This document shows, piece after piece, positions 50,322-60,450 of a stretch of 64,000 nt of DNA. This DNA comes from Ardenticatenales bacterium (lineage in GTDB: Bacteria; Chloroflexota; Anaerolineae; Promineifilales; Promineifilaceae). Position numbers and translations under genes: made by a program. The stretch covers positions 10,398 to 74,397 of the forward strand of contig JACKBM010000031.1 in NCBI GenBank assembly GCA_020634575.1, written 5' to 3'. Under the pieces are notes generated by a model. That model was not told where the DNA came from, did no database searches, and saw only the letters and a program-made list of their open reading frames with translations. Each line of letters begins with the position of its first letter. Position 1 is the stretch's first letter.

Positions 50322-50819
50322 TCAGGCAGCGATTTCTAGCAACGCCCCATGCAGCCGGCCAAAATACCAGCCATCGATCCGGGGCGCCGCTGCCCCCAGG
50401 GCCGTGAGCATACTTTTGATCTGCTCCCGATGTTCGGTGGCATGATTAATTGCCTGCACCAGCACCACCCAGGGGGCGATCGTGTACCCATCAAATTGGA
50501 AGTTCCCGCTCAGCGCCTCGCTCGGCGCCGTTCGGGCCAGATCATTCAACCCCTCGCCAGTGAGACGCAAGGCTGCGGCCAGTTCAGCCAAAGGCGGAAT
50601 TGCCGGCCATTTGTAACGATGCTCGATGCCAAGCAACTGCGACAGGTAACTCTCCTGGGCATCCAGCAGGTGCCAGAGGGTAAAGCGAATACTGCCCTTG
50701 GTCGCCGAATCAGGCTCATGATCCAGTTGGGCGTCGCTCAGGTCGGCGCAGGCTGCCATGATTTGCATGTTGGCCCAATGGTTGTGTTCAAACAGTTTGA
50801 GAAGGATATTTTCAGGCAT
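50322..50819 (-). CDS. DinB family protein
   Basis: 165 residues. LLKLFEHNHWANMQIMAACADL opens a DinB helix with the first metal histidine, FTLWHLLDAQESYLSQLLG the second, and QAINHATEHREQIKSML the third. The three-His site is intact, so a metal-dependent transferase or hydrolase is likely. ATG 50819 (MPENILL) follows GAGGA by eight bases; 32 codons of open frame further up lack homology. Confidence 0.85.
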   Translation of the reverse strand: MPENILLKLFEHNHWANMQIMAACADLSDAQLDHEPDSATKGSIRFTLWHLLDAQESYLSQLLGIEHRYKWPAIPPLAELAAALRLTGEGLNDLARTAPSEALSGNFQFDGYTIAPWVVLVQAINHATEHREQIKSMLTALGAAAPRIDGWYFGRLHGALLEIAA

Positions 50820-50927
50820 GCATTTTTTCCTCACGATCTGGGGAGACAGTGTGACCAAGGATGACCTGTGCGTCAAACCTGAATCCAGAACAAGACCAAT
50901 TCTAGATGCTGCCAAACCAGCAGTTCC

Positions 50928-52829
50928 CTAAGGTGCCCAGTCGGGATCAATTTCCTGGGCCAGGGTATAGGTCAGCCGTATCGTTTGGCCGCTGGCCAGT
51001 TCCAGAACATACAGCTCCGCATTGCCATCGACCTCCGAGACATAGAGAAGGTGTTGGCCATCGGGGGACCAGCTGGGGGCGGAATAACTTTGCACCAGAT
51101 CGAGGATTGGCTGGCGGCTACCCATTGTGGCGATGAGTTCGTCCACCTGGGCGATAAAGAGGGACCGGCCGGAAATAAACGCCAGCTGCTGGCTATTAGC
51201 CGATAAGGCAGGCAACGAGCCATTGCCAAGGGGAATTCGCTCCGTACGGTCGGTCGTTCTCAGGAACAGCCTGTAAGCCGGGTAGCGGCCAGAAGCATAG
51301 ATAATGCGCTCGCTGTCCAGCCAGACCGGCTGCAAATCTTGAATCGAATCAGTGGTATCTGTCAGCTGTGTGATCAAGCCATCAGTGAGATTCAGGATAT
51401 GGATTTCACTGTCATTTTCGGGGAAATCTGCATTGTGGGTATCCACATAAGCGATCGCCAGGCCATCCGGTGACCAGGCGGGCGACTCTTTGGGGGATAG
51501 GGAGTAGGTGAGGCGCTCAACAGCCGAGCCATCAGCATTCATGAGATAAACTTCATCATGGCCGGCGCGGTCAGAAACGAAGGCAATACGCTGGCCATCG
51601 GGCGACCAGGCCGGCTGATAATCATTGCCAGGATAATTCGTCAGACGGGTCAGGCCAGTACCATCGGCATACATGGTGTAGATCTCGAAGTTGCCATCGC
51701 GATCTGTGGCAAAGACGAGGCGGCCCTGTAACGCCGCCATACCGGGTTGCTCCGGGGCAACCAATGGTTCGGGCGTGGGCGTCTGGCTTAGCGGGGGCAC
51801 GGTCAGCCCATCACAGGTGAAAGGCAGCTCAAATTGCTGCCGCGTGGCGCCCCAGAACTGACTGGGTGTCTCATGGGGCAGGATGGGACGCAGGATAACA
51901 TAATAGGCCTGGTCACCCTCGCGAAATAGCCGGGACGACATCTTGAGGTCAAACAACGCCATCAGCGGCTCAATGTATTCCGGCGCGATCACGACGTGAG
52001 AACTCACCGGATCACTCTTGAGTTCTGCCAAAGCAGGCAACTCGGTTGGCCAGGCCTGCAGGGAGCTCGCATCCTCATCCGTCAAGGGTTCGACCCAGAG
52101 CACCAGGTGCTCAGGCATATAATTGGTCAATGCCACCGGCGGCTCGTAGTTCTGGAGAAATTGAAACCCGGCCTCAACCTCCGCGACCAGATAATCGGTG
52201 TAAGGTCCATAGATCGATATGCTATGATTAAATGGACCATTTACTTGAATCAGATAGCTTGATGCGCCATCACTGTATTCAGTGGTCTCATCAAACTCAT
52301 ATATCATTTCTGGTGGTTCAAAAATGCCGGTTGTCTGCAATGTTCGCAAAATGTTACACATCTCGGCTACAGGCAATTGGCCTGTCCAGAGAGTGAAGCC
52401 GTCCTGCCAGCTACCACGACTGACGATTACCTGACCGTCGGCGTAAACCGCCAGGGCTGGCGTACCGCTACCCCGATAGAGATCGCTGGTTGTACCACCA
52501 TCCCCCCCAAGCGCCCCAAAACGCAGCAAGAGTGGCTTGGTGGTGTAAAAAGCGAACGGCGTGACGGTGGGGAATGGCGCTGTTGTGATATACGGGATTG
52601 GCGTCAGGGAGGGAACGGGCGTAGCGGTAGGTGGCAATGGCGCAGTGGGTGTTGAAACCAGTTGAGCGGTAGCTATGGATGTCGGGAGCTGTGTAGCGAT
52701 CGGTTCCAGACCGGCCGGTGTGCTCGTATGAGCGATGGTTGCCTCTAGAGTCGGTGTAGCGGGACCCTGACATGCCGCCAGGCAAAGAAGAACGATGAGG
52801 AAAAGTAGCGCGTGTTGTTGTTTAACCAT
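50928..52829 (-). CDS. Lipoprotein with TolB-like (PD40) beta-propeller
   Basis: 633 residues. A signal ends in LLCLAAC. A Thr/Pro-rich linker (about 25-95) separates it from a 270-residue region of unknown fold. The C-terminal part (about 370-633) has five or more PD40 blades, e.g. DRDGNFEIYTMYADGTGLTRLTNY and QPAWSPDGQRIAFVSDRAGHDEVYLMNADGS. TolB-type propellers bind proteins or peptides. The protein is likely anchored outside the cytoplasmic membrane. Confidence 0.85.
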   Translation of the reverse strand: MVKQQHALLFLIVLLCLAACQGPATPTLEATIAHTSTPAGLEPIATQLPTSIATAQLVSTPTAPLPPTATPVPSLTPIPYITTAPFPTVTPFAFYTTKPLLLRFGALGGDGGTTSDLYRGSGTPALAVYADGQVIVSRGSWQDGFTLWTGQLPVAEMCNILRTLQTTGIFEPPEMIYEFDETTEYSDGASSYLIQVNGPFNHSISIYGPYTDYLVAEVEAGFQFLQNYEPPVALTNYMPEHLVLWVEPLTDEDASSLQAWPTELPALAELKSDPVSSHVVIAPEYIEPLMALFDLKMSSRLFREGDQAYYVILRPILPHETPSQFWGATRQQFELPFTCDGLTVPPLSQTPTPEPLVAPEQPGMAALQGRLVFATDRDGNFEIYTMYADGTGLTRLTNYPGNDYQPAWSPDGQRIAFVSDRAGHDEVYLMNADGSAVERLTYSLSPKESPAWSPDGLAIAYVDTHNADFPENDSEIHILNLTDGLITQLTDTTDSIQDLQPVWLDSERIIYASGRYPAYRLFLRTTDRTERIPLGNGSLPALSANSQQLAFISGRSLFIAQVDELIATMGSRQPILDLVQSYSAPSWSPDGQHLLYVSEVDGNAELYVLELASGQTIRLTYTLAQEIDPDWAP

Positions 52830-52860
52830 TTAGGCACCCACCCAAACGTATCCTGCTGGA

Positions 52861-53697
52861 TCAGGCAGAGAATAATTCCTGGAACGGGCTAATTGTGGCA
52901 AAGGGCGGGCGGTCCAGGATGGCGAAGACGATGTGGTGGAACCGGCCGTTAAATCGCCCACCTGCCAATAGCTGCTCAGCAAACAAACGCGCTATCGACC
53001 CCGGATCATTCTGAAAGACACCGCAGCCCCAGGCACCCAGAACCAGCTGCGCATGCCCCATCTGCAACGCGACGCTCAGCACGCGCGCCACACGCATTCG
53101 CATGACCGGCACAATTCGCCCAACCTGCGCTGGCTCATTGGCCCTGACCGCCCCGGCATTGACCGCTGGCGCAGTCAGGATCGCCGCCGTGAACGGTTCA
53201 CGCAATAACGAGCCATCATCATGCCGGAAGACCGGGACGGCCGGAGTATAGATCATATGATCAGAATAAAAGGCAGAACGATGGCGATTATTGTAATCGT
53301 ACATTTCGCGATGCTGTTGCAGGCACAGATAAAGGCCGGACGCGCGAGCCAGGCTTTCTTCCTGCGCCTGGCTGCCTCGCTGAAAGCCGCCTCCCGGATT
53401 GCGGGCTGAGGCAAAGTTAAGGACCAGGGGATTGGCCGTTGCCAGCCGGGCCGCTGCCGCCAGCGTTGTCTCATTAACGACCTCGATCGTCATTCGATAC
53501 GGCGCAGGAACAGCCAACAGCCGGTCAACATTTGCCTCAATACTGGTCATCTCCTCCGGACGGATCAGCCTTGAGCTGGCCAGAGCAGTCTGCATAGCTG
53601 GCGCCAGATCGACCCAGTCCCGGCCGTTGTCGTAGCCGCCTGCGTTCAGAATAGCCAGGGTCTCTGTGGCCAGCTGTATTCGTTGCTCGCGATTCAT
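52861..53697 (-). CDS. TIGR02452/microbial PARG-like protein
   Basis: 278 residues. LNFASARNPGGGFQRGSQAQEESLARASGLY is the conserved segment, with GGG and QEE as in poly(ADP-ribose) glycohydrolases (macrodomain fold). WGCGVFQNDP and RFNGRFHHIVFAILD complete it. It should hydrolyse ADP-ribose bonds and thus reverse ADP-ribosylation. No ADP-ribosyltransferase was recognised nearby. ATG 53697 follows AAGGA. Interestingly, it is isolated from any other gene of that pathway. Confidence 0.88.
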   Translation of the reverse strand: MNREQRIQLATETLAILNAGGYDNGRDWVDLAPAMQTALASSRLIRPEEMTSIEANVDRLLAVPAPYRMTIEVVNETTLAAAARLATANPLVLNFASARNPGGGFQRGSQAQEESLARASGLYLCLQQHREMYDYNNRHRSAFYSDHMIYTPAVPVFRHDDGSLLREPFTAAILTAPAVNAGAVRANEPAQVGRIVPVMRMRVARVLSVALQMGHAQLVLGAWGCGVFQNDPGSIARLFAEQLLAGGRFNGRFHHIVFAILDRPPFATISPFQELFSA

Positions 53698-53930
53698 GGG
53701 AATCCTTTGTTGCCTGGCAAATCGGCACGGCAATGGTCATAGTCTGGCAGAGGCGGACCGGCCGGTCAAGGCTGGCTTTTTGGCTCGAGGTGCTAACCTG
53801 CATCGATAGGAGGCGATCCGAGGTGTATTAATCTCCCGCCCCACAACACGAGGCAGTAAACTGCCACGCTACGACCGCGTCTGCTGAAGACAGACTTTCT
53901 GTTCACGACAAGTGCTGTTGTGAGAGCCGA

Positions 53931-53992
53931 GTCCGCTTCGAGCGGACGCGCCCTGAGCGCGTCGAAGGGGTGGCGCGTGAGTGCCACGCGCC
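53931..53992. repeat. Hairpin-rich REP-like element
   Basis: GTCCGCT/AGCGGAC (53,931-53,947) and GGCGCGTG/CACGCGCC (53,972-53,992) are perfect stems separated by GCCCTGAGCGCGTCGAAGGG, a phrase typical of dispersed bacterial repeats. They directly follow, and overlap by one base, the stop of the esterase gene. They may act as its terminator. Confidence 0.65.
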
Positions 53993-54897
53993 TATTGGCG
54001 GGGCCTTACGTCGGCCAGATACTCCCGCAAAAACGCCACCATCTTCGCCAAAGCGTCGGTTGTGTCGGCGGAGGGTTTGAGGGTGAAGCCGTGGGCGGCG
54101 TTTGGGTAGTCGTGGCAGGTGGCGGGGACGCCGGCGGCGCGTAGCATCTCGGCGTAGCGCACCCCTTCGTCATGCAGGGAATCGTGGCCGGCGACGATGA
54201 GAAGGGCGGGCGGAAGCTGGGCCAGATCGGCCGGGTCAGCATAGACGGGCGAGACGTAGGGGTGACGGGCCTCAGCCGGGTCGACGTAGCAGCTGTCAAA
54301 CATCTGGGCCACTTTAGGCGGGATGCCCCCCTGAGGATTGGGCTTAGCGAAGGGGCTGGTGCCTAAATCCAGCGGCGGGTAATCCAATAGCTGGCAAACA
54401 AACTGGAAATCCCCCTCCCGGGCCGCTTTCAGGCAGGCGACGGTGGCCAGATTGGCGCCGGCGCTATGGCCGCCAATCCCGATGCGGGCTGCATCGATGC
54501 CATACTCCGCGGCATGGGCAACGAGATGCTGAGCGACCGCATAAACCTGGTCGACCGCCGCCGGGAACGGGTGCTCGGGCGCCTTGGCATAGTCGATGCT
54601 GATGACTTTGCAGCCGACTTGTGCGCAAAACTGCAAATTGATGGCCTCATCCATCTCTGGATTGCCAAGGATGAAGCCGCCGCCATGCAAGTCAATGAAT
54701 AGGGGCGCCACGGATGGATTATCGAAGCCGTACCAGAGCGTCCGTACTCGGCCGGCGCTGGTTTCGATATGTACCTCTCGAGCTGGCCCTTTGCGAAATA
54801 GACGGCTTAGCGAGCGCAGCCGGAAGTGAAGCATTTGCAGGCGCCGCAAGCGCCGACCCTGCCGTATGGCGGCAGCGCGATCAACCACTGGTGTCAT
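53992..54897 (-). CDS. Alpha/beta hydrolase, HSL/esterase-lipase family IV
   Basis: 301 residues. The oxyanion motif LHGGGFI and the nucleophile motif GGHSAGAN place it in the hormone-sensitive-lipase family. Acid residue (GHDSLHDEG) and catalytic histidine (NAAHGF) are present. It hydrolyses short esters, substrate unknown. GGAGG lies seven bases before ATG. Just upstream, on the same strand, is a broken methyltransferase. Confidence 0.9.
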   Translation of the reverse strand: MTPVVDRAAAIRQGRRLRRLQMLHFRLRSLSRLFRKGPAREVHIETSAGRVRTLWYGFDNPSVAPLFIDLHGGGFILGNPEMDEAINLQFCAQVGCKVISIDYAKAPEHPFPAAVDQVYAVAQHLVAHAAEYGIDAARIGIGGHSAGANLATVACLKAAREGDFQFVCQLLDYPPLDLGTSPFAKPNPQGGIPPKVAQMFDSCYVDPAEARHPYVSPVYADPADLAQLPPALLIVAGHDSLHDEGVRYAEMLRAAGVPATCHDYPNAAHGFTLKPSADTTDALAKMVAFLREYLADVRPRQ

Positions 54898-54919
54898 CTG
54901 AATCCTCCAGGGAACCGGG

Positions 54920-55573
54920 TTCAGTACCGGATCCGCCGGTTTATGGCCAAAGATGTAGGCCGGCGGGTCTCAACCTCAACACCCACATACGGATCACGCT
55001 CAATCACTTCGTCGAGCATAAAGCCGGCCGCCCCAGGTAACCCTTCATCTCTTCCCGCTCAAAAAACCAGGAAATCCAGGTCAACCGGCTGACCGTACCA
55101 TTCAGCCATACCACGATCCGGTCCGATATGAGAAGGTAAGCAGCAGCGTGCCGCCGGGTAACAGAATCCGTCGCAATTCGCGCAGCGCCTGGACCACCTG
55201 CGGGCGCGGGATATGGATGATGCTGTAAAAGGCGGCGATCCCGGCAAAGCTGGCTGACGCCACACCGGTCAGCGGCAGCATATCGCCTTGCTGGAATGGT
55301 ATCGCGGGTGCAGCCGTTGCGCCTCCTGCACCATCGCGCCCGAGAAGTCAATGCCGCCCACGGCCGCACCCTGATCGTGCAAGTAGCGAGCGATCTGGCC
55401 CGGGCCGCAGCCCATGTCACAGATGGTGCCAGTATCAGCGACTCTGGCGGCCAACCAATCCAGCATAAGCCGGTCAAAAGGCTTGCGCGCCATCTCCGAT
55501 CGTAAAACTGCCGCGCGTAGTCAGCTGCCACGCGATCATAGCTAGCCCGATAATTGTCAGGCGATGCACTCAT
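54920..55573 (-). pseudogene. SAM-dependent methyltransferase, frameshifted
   Basis: Homology appears in successive frames: YDRVAADYARQFYD, then MARKPFDRLMLDWLA and CDMGCGPGQIARYLHDQGAAVGGIDFSGAMV (SAM motif I and II), then GDMLPLTGVASASFAGIAAFYSIIHIPR and LRRILLPGGTLLLTFSY, then KGYLG and FMLDEVIERDPYVGVEVETRR. At least four frame changes are needed. Residue conservation in each part is excellent, so either the inactivation is recent or these are assembly/sequencing indels. Confidence 0.72.
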
Positions 55574-55599
55574 TTACACACCTCCGGAAACAGCCGGCA

Positions 55600-58500
55600 C
55601 GTTCAGGCCGACTCAGCTTCCATGATAGCGCGGTTGGCGATGAGATTACCAAGGAGATCTGCTTTTTGGGCGTTGGTGGGCAATTGGTTACGGCAGCCCG
55701 GGAGAGCAGTGTTGCGGGCCAGGGCCAGCGGCAGGCTGGCGTCAGGATGTCCCGTCGCAGCAGCACCTGGTAGATGCTGTTGAGGGGTGTCAGGCGGCTG
55801 GAAGGTGCTCAGGCCATCGCTGCCCTGCAGCTGGCGCCAGGCCAACCGGCTGAGCCTGCTGCGCCTGCACCTGTCCCTCGGCCAGGAGGATGCGGCCGTA
55901 TAAACCTGGGCAGCACTCTGGCGATACGGCTGGGAACGTTCGGCAAGGCTGGATAGGACCTCGGCCAGGGAGCGTGCGGGCCGGTTCGTACCGCCGGTCA
56001 ATGCCAATAATACGGTCCCCAGATATGCCAATCAACGCGCTGTAACCGCTGGATAATCCCCGCCGGAAGCTGGCAGCCAGATGCTCAAAATGGTCAGTCG
56101 CCCGGCCCAAATCACCTCATGCAACAGCACATGCCCATATAATGACAGGCTAAACGATTCCACACCAGTCGGTCCCCGCCCGGTGATATTGCTGCCTGGC
56201 CTGCTCGCCGCCGTTTGGCCAGCTCTAAAGCGCCACAAGCGACGTAGGTTGGCCCAAGGTTCTCATGGACGTCAGCCAGCTGGGCGTGGCGTCCGCTCTG
56301 GGTCAGAGCGCCTCCGCCGCCTCATTGCTGGCTCAGCATCGTGGATCCGGTAGAGGCCAAGGGGAGGCATAGCTGATGCGGCTCTGCAGCAGAGCCAGGT
56401 CATAATGGTTGTCCATCTGCTCACTAGATGGCGCGCGCCTGCTGCAAATGGTCCACCCCAGCCTGAAACCGGCCGATCCCCACATTGACCATGCCGGCAT
56501 GGTTGTGCAGGCGAGCCACCAGCTCCGGCGGTAAACCGTGCTGCCGGCCGAAGGGGCCAGCCCTTCCTCATAAATGGTCAGCACCGGCTTCTGCCCGTGT
56601 TCGGCCCGGCGTTTATATTCGCTCTGCAACAAGTAAAGCTGCGTCTCGACAATAGGCTCTTGGGCCCGAATTCAACTTTTGCAGCGCGGCTTCTATCTCG
56701 GCCGTATCGCTGCAAACTTCTCTGGCCCAGTCGACTGCCAGGCCAGATCCAGAAGATGGACCTGAAGGTAAGGTCGATACCATTCCCGCAGCGGCGGCCC
56801 CAGATGACGGCTATCCAGGGCCAGGGCCTGGCGGACGAAGTTCCGCCCCATCACATCGTGGCCGACGTAACGATGGAAGGACAAAATCGTTACCAGACAT
56901 CATAGAGCAGAGCAGCGTCCTGCCGGCTGATGGCGTTTTGCCAGGCGGCGAATATTTTCGATGTCGCTCATCAGTTGATCAGCGAGTGCCTGCCACCGCC
57001 GTGACAATTGCTCACCCTTGGCCAGGAGCAGTTCGAGGTAATAACGGCCGTGCTTTTCGGCGACAGCCTGGTGCAAGATGGGATCTTGCTTGAGTTCGCG
57101 CTCAGCAAATTGGCGGATAAGTTCATGCAAGCTAAAACGACCATCCCCTTCAGGCCGTAAAAATGATTTGTAGATCCAGTTGATTAAACGCCAGAGGTGA
57201 ACAACCCGTCACGGTGAGAGCCGCACGGTCCGAGCAAAGCCGGCGCGAAAGACAGAAAGCTGGGCCAACAACGTCTGGAGCATCAGCGCCCAGTAACTGC
57301 CAGGAATAATCGAAGATTGCCTTGAGGTTATTTGCGATGGCGCGCGGGCAGATCGCGCAGATCGGCCTGCAGATTGGCCAGGTCGGCCGTGACGATCTGA
57401 ACAATCTCGTCCACAGTATAATCGCGAATCCAGGTAGCAGCCAGCTCCAGGGCCAGGGAACCTTCCACCAGAATACACAAACGCACCTCGCCCGGTAAGG
57501 TATCTTCGTTCAGCCAAAACTGCTTATTGAGCCGATGGGCGCGATCTCCAAACAGGCGCACCCCGTGCGCAGCCGGCACTGAATGGGTCCCCAGGGATAG
57601 GGTAGCCCAGCGAGGGAAAGATCTTCGGCCTGGGCATTGATCTGTTCGCGTGATGTCACCAACAACACCATTGACCGGGCATTGCCGGATGATCTCCAGC
57701 AACGATCGGCGATCTGCCATAATATGTTCAATGTTGTCAACTATCAGCAACATCTCTCGCGAGCGCAGCGCACCAATCAGCTGCTGGGCTGGCGTCCCCA
57801 GGCTGATCGCCAGGGAAGGCCAATCGTTTCGGCGATGGTGTGGGGACCTCGGCAACGCTATCAATGCCGGCGCAGGCACATAAAAAACGCCATCGCGAAA
57901 TGCATTAAGTACTGCCGCCCGCCTGCCGCGCCAGACGGCTCTTCCCACGCCGCCTGGCTCCAGCGATGGTGAGCAGGCGATAATCACGAGCCTCTAGCCG
58001 TTCCGTGAGCAAAGCCAGCTCCTCTTCCCGACCAAAAATGGGGCTTCCTGCGCCTGCAGATTGTGCCGGACATGAACCGTCTCTGCTACCGAACTGGACT
58101 GGGCTGCTGCCTGGGGCAGTGCGGTCGCCTGATTACCCTAACCGCTCCAGTAAAGCCTGCGTCTCAGGCGCCGGCGGGATACCGAGTTCGCCTGCATACG
58201 CGTCGCGCAGATGGTGTATTGCTGCCGGGCTTCAGCCAGTTTGCCCTGCCGGAAAGCGCTTCAATCAGGTGACAATGGCTCATCTCATTCAGCGAATCTA
58301 TGAACAGCTCCTGGCAGGCAATCTGTTCCGCGGCGCCCCAGTCAGCTACGTTGGAGCTCGACTTCGGCCAGGCGCGCCAGCTGCTTGCGCGCCATATGTT
58401 GAAGCCGCTCCCTGCCAGACAAACAGCCATTCGGCAAAAGGCTGGCAATCGTCAATATACAGAGTCCGCTGAGAAAATCACCGCGGTAGAGGGTTGCCAG

Positions 58501-58960
58501 CTGATGCGGGTTGGCGTGGCATTGGGCATTCAGCCAGGTTATGATGCGCGTGTTTGTCAATCGCCTCACTAAGCGCCATAAACTGGGCGACATCCAGCCA
58601 GATCAGAGGTGGGTCAGCAATTCCGAGCAGCCGTACGTGACGTTTCTAGCAGTTCGTGGGCGCCAAATTGTTTTGCGCAGGTGATGGATCGTGACGCGCA
58701 GGTTATTGCGACCGCTTTCTTCGCTTTGCTCGGCCAGAGAAAGGCAATCAGCGCGTATCGCGGAACTGCCATTGGCCAGCTTCGACGCAAAGGAAGGCCA
58801 GCAACGCCAGCGCCTTGGTCCGGGTGAGGAGACCAGGTTGCCGTCACCATCACCAAGCTCACATTGCCCAGCAACGAGACAGACGGTTGTGGGGCGACGA
58901 CTGCACTCACGGCACGCTCGGCGGGGCGATTGAGGGAGTAACTTTGATGCGAAACGGATG
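55600..58960 (-). pseudogene. Large SARP/AfsR-type regulator (BTAD-NB-ARC-TPR), heavily frameshifted
   Basis: The N-terminal helix-turn-helix and BTAD domain are readable in pieces: VSLLGNVSL, KALALLAFL, LIAFLWP, RNNLRVTIHHLRKT, then RGDFLSGL and RERLQHMARKQLARLAE. An ATPase part follows (LLTIAGAGGVG, LLIVDNIEHI, LAATWIRDY). A region of TPR-like helices continues to about 55,600 (MHELIRQFAERELKQDP, HGRYYLELLLAKGEQLS). Together they imply one protein of about 1,100 residues. At least ten frameshifts interrupt it. AfsR-type proteins activate operons in response to nucleotide or ligand signals, but this copy would be dead as it stands. Confidence 0.72.
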
Positions 58961-59085
58961 CAAGCGGTGTCACGATCATGTAGGCAATCTTGAAACTAGA
59001 TGGCACTCGGTGGCGAGTTAACCAGCCGAGTCCATTAACCCGGCACCGCGAATGGCAGGACATTCCTGGGCCAAATGTTACCGGA

Positions 59086-59703
59086 TCAACCGGAAACAAC
59101 AATCGAACTGCCGGTCTCCAGGGAAAATCTACAAGCTGCCACGATTTTTTCACAGCCTGCCGCCGCCAGTTCGCGCTGAATCTCATTGAGCTGCAGGATC
59201 GGCCCGGCCGTGAGCAGCGTTTCGACCCGTGCCAGTTCCTGGGCCAGCGCGGCCCCATCCAACCCGGGCAGCGGCGCCCAAAAGGGATCGGCCAGGTCCA
59301 GGATGCCCAGGGCAGCAGCGACCGTCTGACAATGCGCCGCCAGGGCCAGGCCAGAACAGACGGCTGTGTCTTCCAGGTAAAAGGGTTCCGGCAACCAGAG
59401 CGGTACAAAAATGGTTGAATAGTTGGAGCAGTCGTTGATGTGACGGAAATCACGACCCAGAAGCTGGCCAAGCTGTTCGGCCGCCTCGCGAAACGGGATC
59501 AGCTCTTGGGTGATGCGCGAGTAACGGGCCTCAAGGCCGGCGACATCGCGCGGCTCCTGGTAGCGCAACCCCTGAGTCGCCAGCGCCAGCTCAACCTGGT
59601 CAAACAGACCCGTGTAGAACTCAAAAAAGTCGGCATCTTCCGGGGATGTGGTCAGGCTGGCGGCCTGGTTGAGGAGGAGGCCGGTGTAAAGGTCAATGCT
59701 CAT
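59086..59703 (-). CDS. Uncharacterised 205-aa protein
   Basis: A 205-residue soluble, acidic protein with mostly helical pattern (FFEFYTGLFDQVELALATQGLRYQ, LEARYSRITQELIPFREAAEQL, LARVETLLTAGPILQLNEIQREL). A segment NDCSNYSTIFVPLWLPEPFYLEDTAVCSGLALAAHC carries three Cys and two Pro-rich turns. I do not recognise a family. The frame is intact although it lies between two damaged regions. The upstream sequence, on the same strand, does not show a strong promoter. Confidence 0.55.
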   Translation of the reverse strand: MSIDLYTGLLLNQAASLTTSPEDADFFEFYTGLFDQVELALATQGLRYQEPRDVAGLEARYSRITQELIPFREAAEQLGQLLGRDFRHINDCSNYSTIFVPLWLPEPFYLEDTAVCSGLALAAHCQTVAAALGILDLADPFWAPLPGLDGAALAQELARVETLLTAGPILQLNEIQRELAAAGCEKIVAACRFSLETGSSIVVSG

Positions 59704-59759
59704 GGTTGCGTCTCATTGTTTTTGGGGGCGTGGCGTATCATCCTGATTTGTCTTCTGGA

Positions 59760-60450
59760 TGTTTGTATGAATAACGAATTAGCAGCTTGGCGTCGCTTTA
59801 TCAAGGCGTACTGGGGCGGGATGATGGTAAAGCCTTCCGCCCCTAACATCTCGGCGGCGTCTGGTCACAGCAAACCGATCTCATCGATCGGGTCATCCGC
59901 CGAAAACGGTAGCCTGGCAGAATCTGTGCAAACCGTGGTTGGTGGCTGATTTGAAGACGTAAACACCGTCCTGCACAACCAGGTTGTCGAGCAAGAGCAT
60001 GATGGCATTGTCCCGGGTCAGGGGCTGTCGCGCTGAATAAGTAAAAGCTGATCGGCGTCCTTCCGCTTCCTCAGCGCAGGCCGGTACGTACGGGGCAGGT
60101 TCCGGGCATCTCGCGAGCGCAAAGTTTCCTGAGCGTCAGCGATTCCGGCAGGACTGCTGGCGATGTTATCACGGCGAAGATGCCAGTCGTGATGATTGGT
60201 AGGGGACAGTGGGGTGACGGTATCTCTGCCGGCGGCGTGGCGAGAGCATTGCCCCGCGTTGATGCTGTTCGAGCTGGCTGACGCGGAGGAAGCAGGGAAT
60301 AATGCAGCGTAAGTGCTGCAACCGGGCGTGACATCGCCGTGGCGGGCGCGGCTGGTGGATGGGTTCGCGCCGGTGGGTCGCAGGCGACAGGCGGCAAGGG
60401 ATGAGGAGAAGGTGATGGCCAGGGTGCTCTGGGTCATCGCTGAGTTGGCT
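59760..60450 (-). pseudogene. Possible gene remnant, unrecognised
   Basis: A minus-strand frame gives coherent protein (LLLDNLVVQDGVYVFKSATNHGLHRFC), which continues in other frames as DPIDEIGLL and AAEMLGAEGFTIIPPQYALIKRRQ. Another part (RTYRPALRKRKDADQLLLIQRDS) lies upstream. Stops and at least two frameshifts separate these parts. No family was recognised, so the call rests on codon pattern only. Confidence 0.3.
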
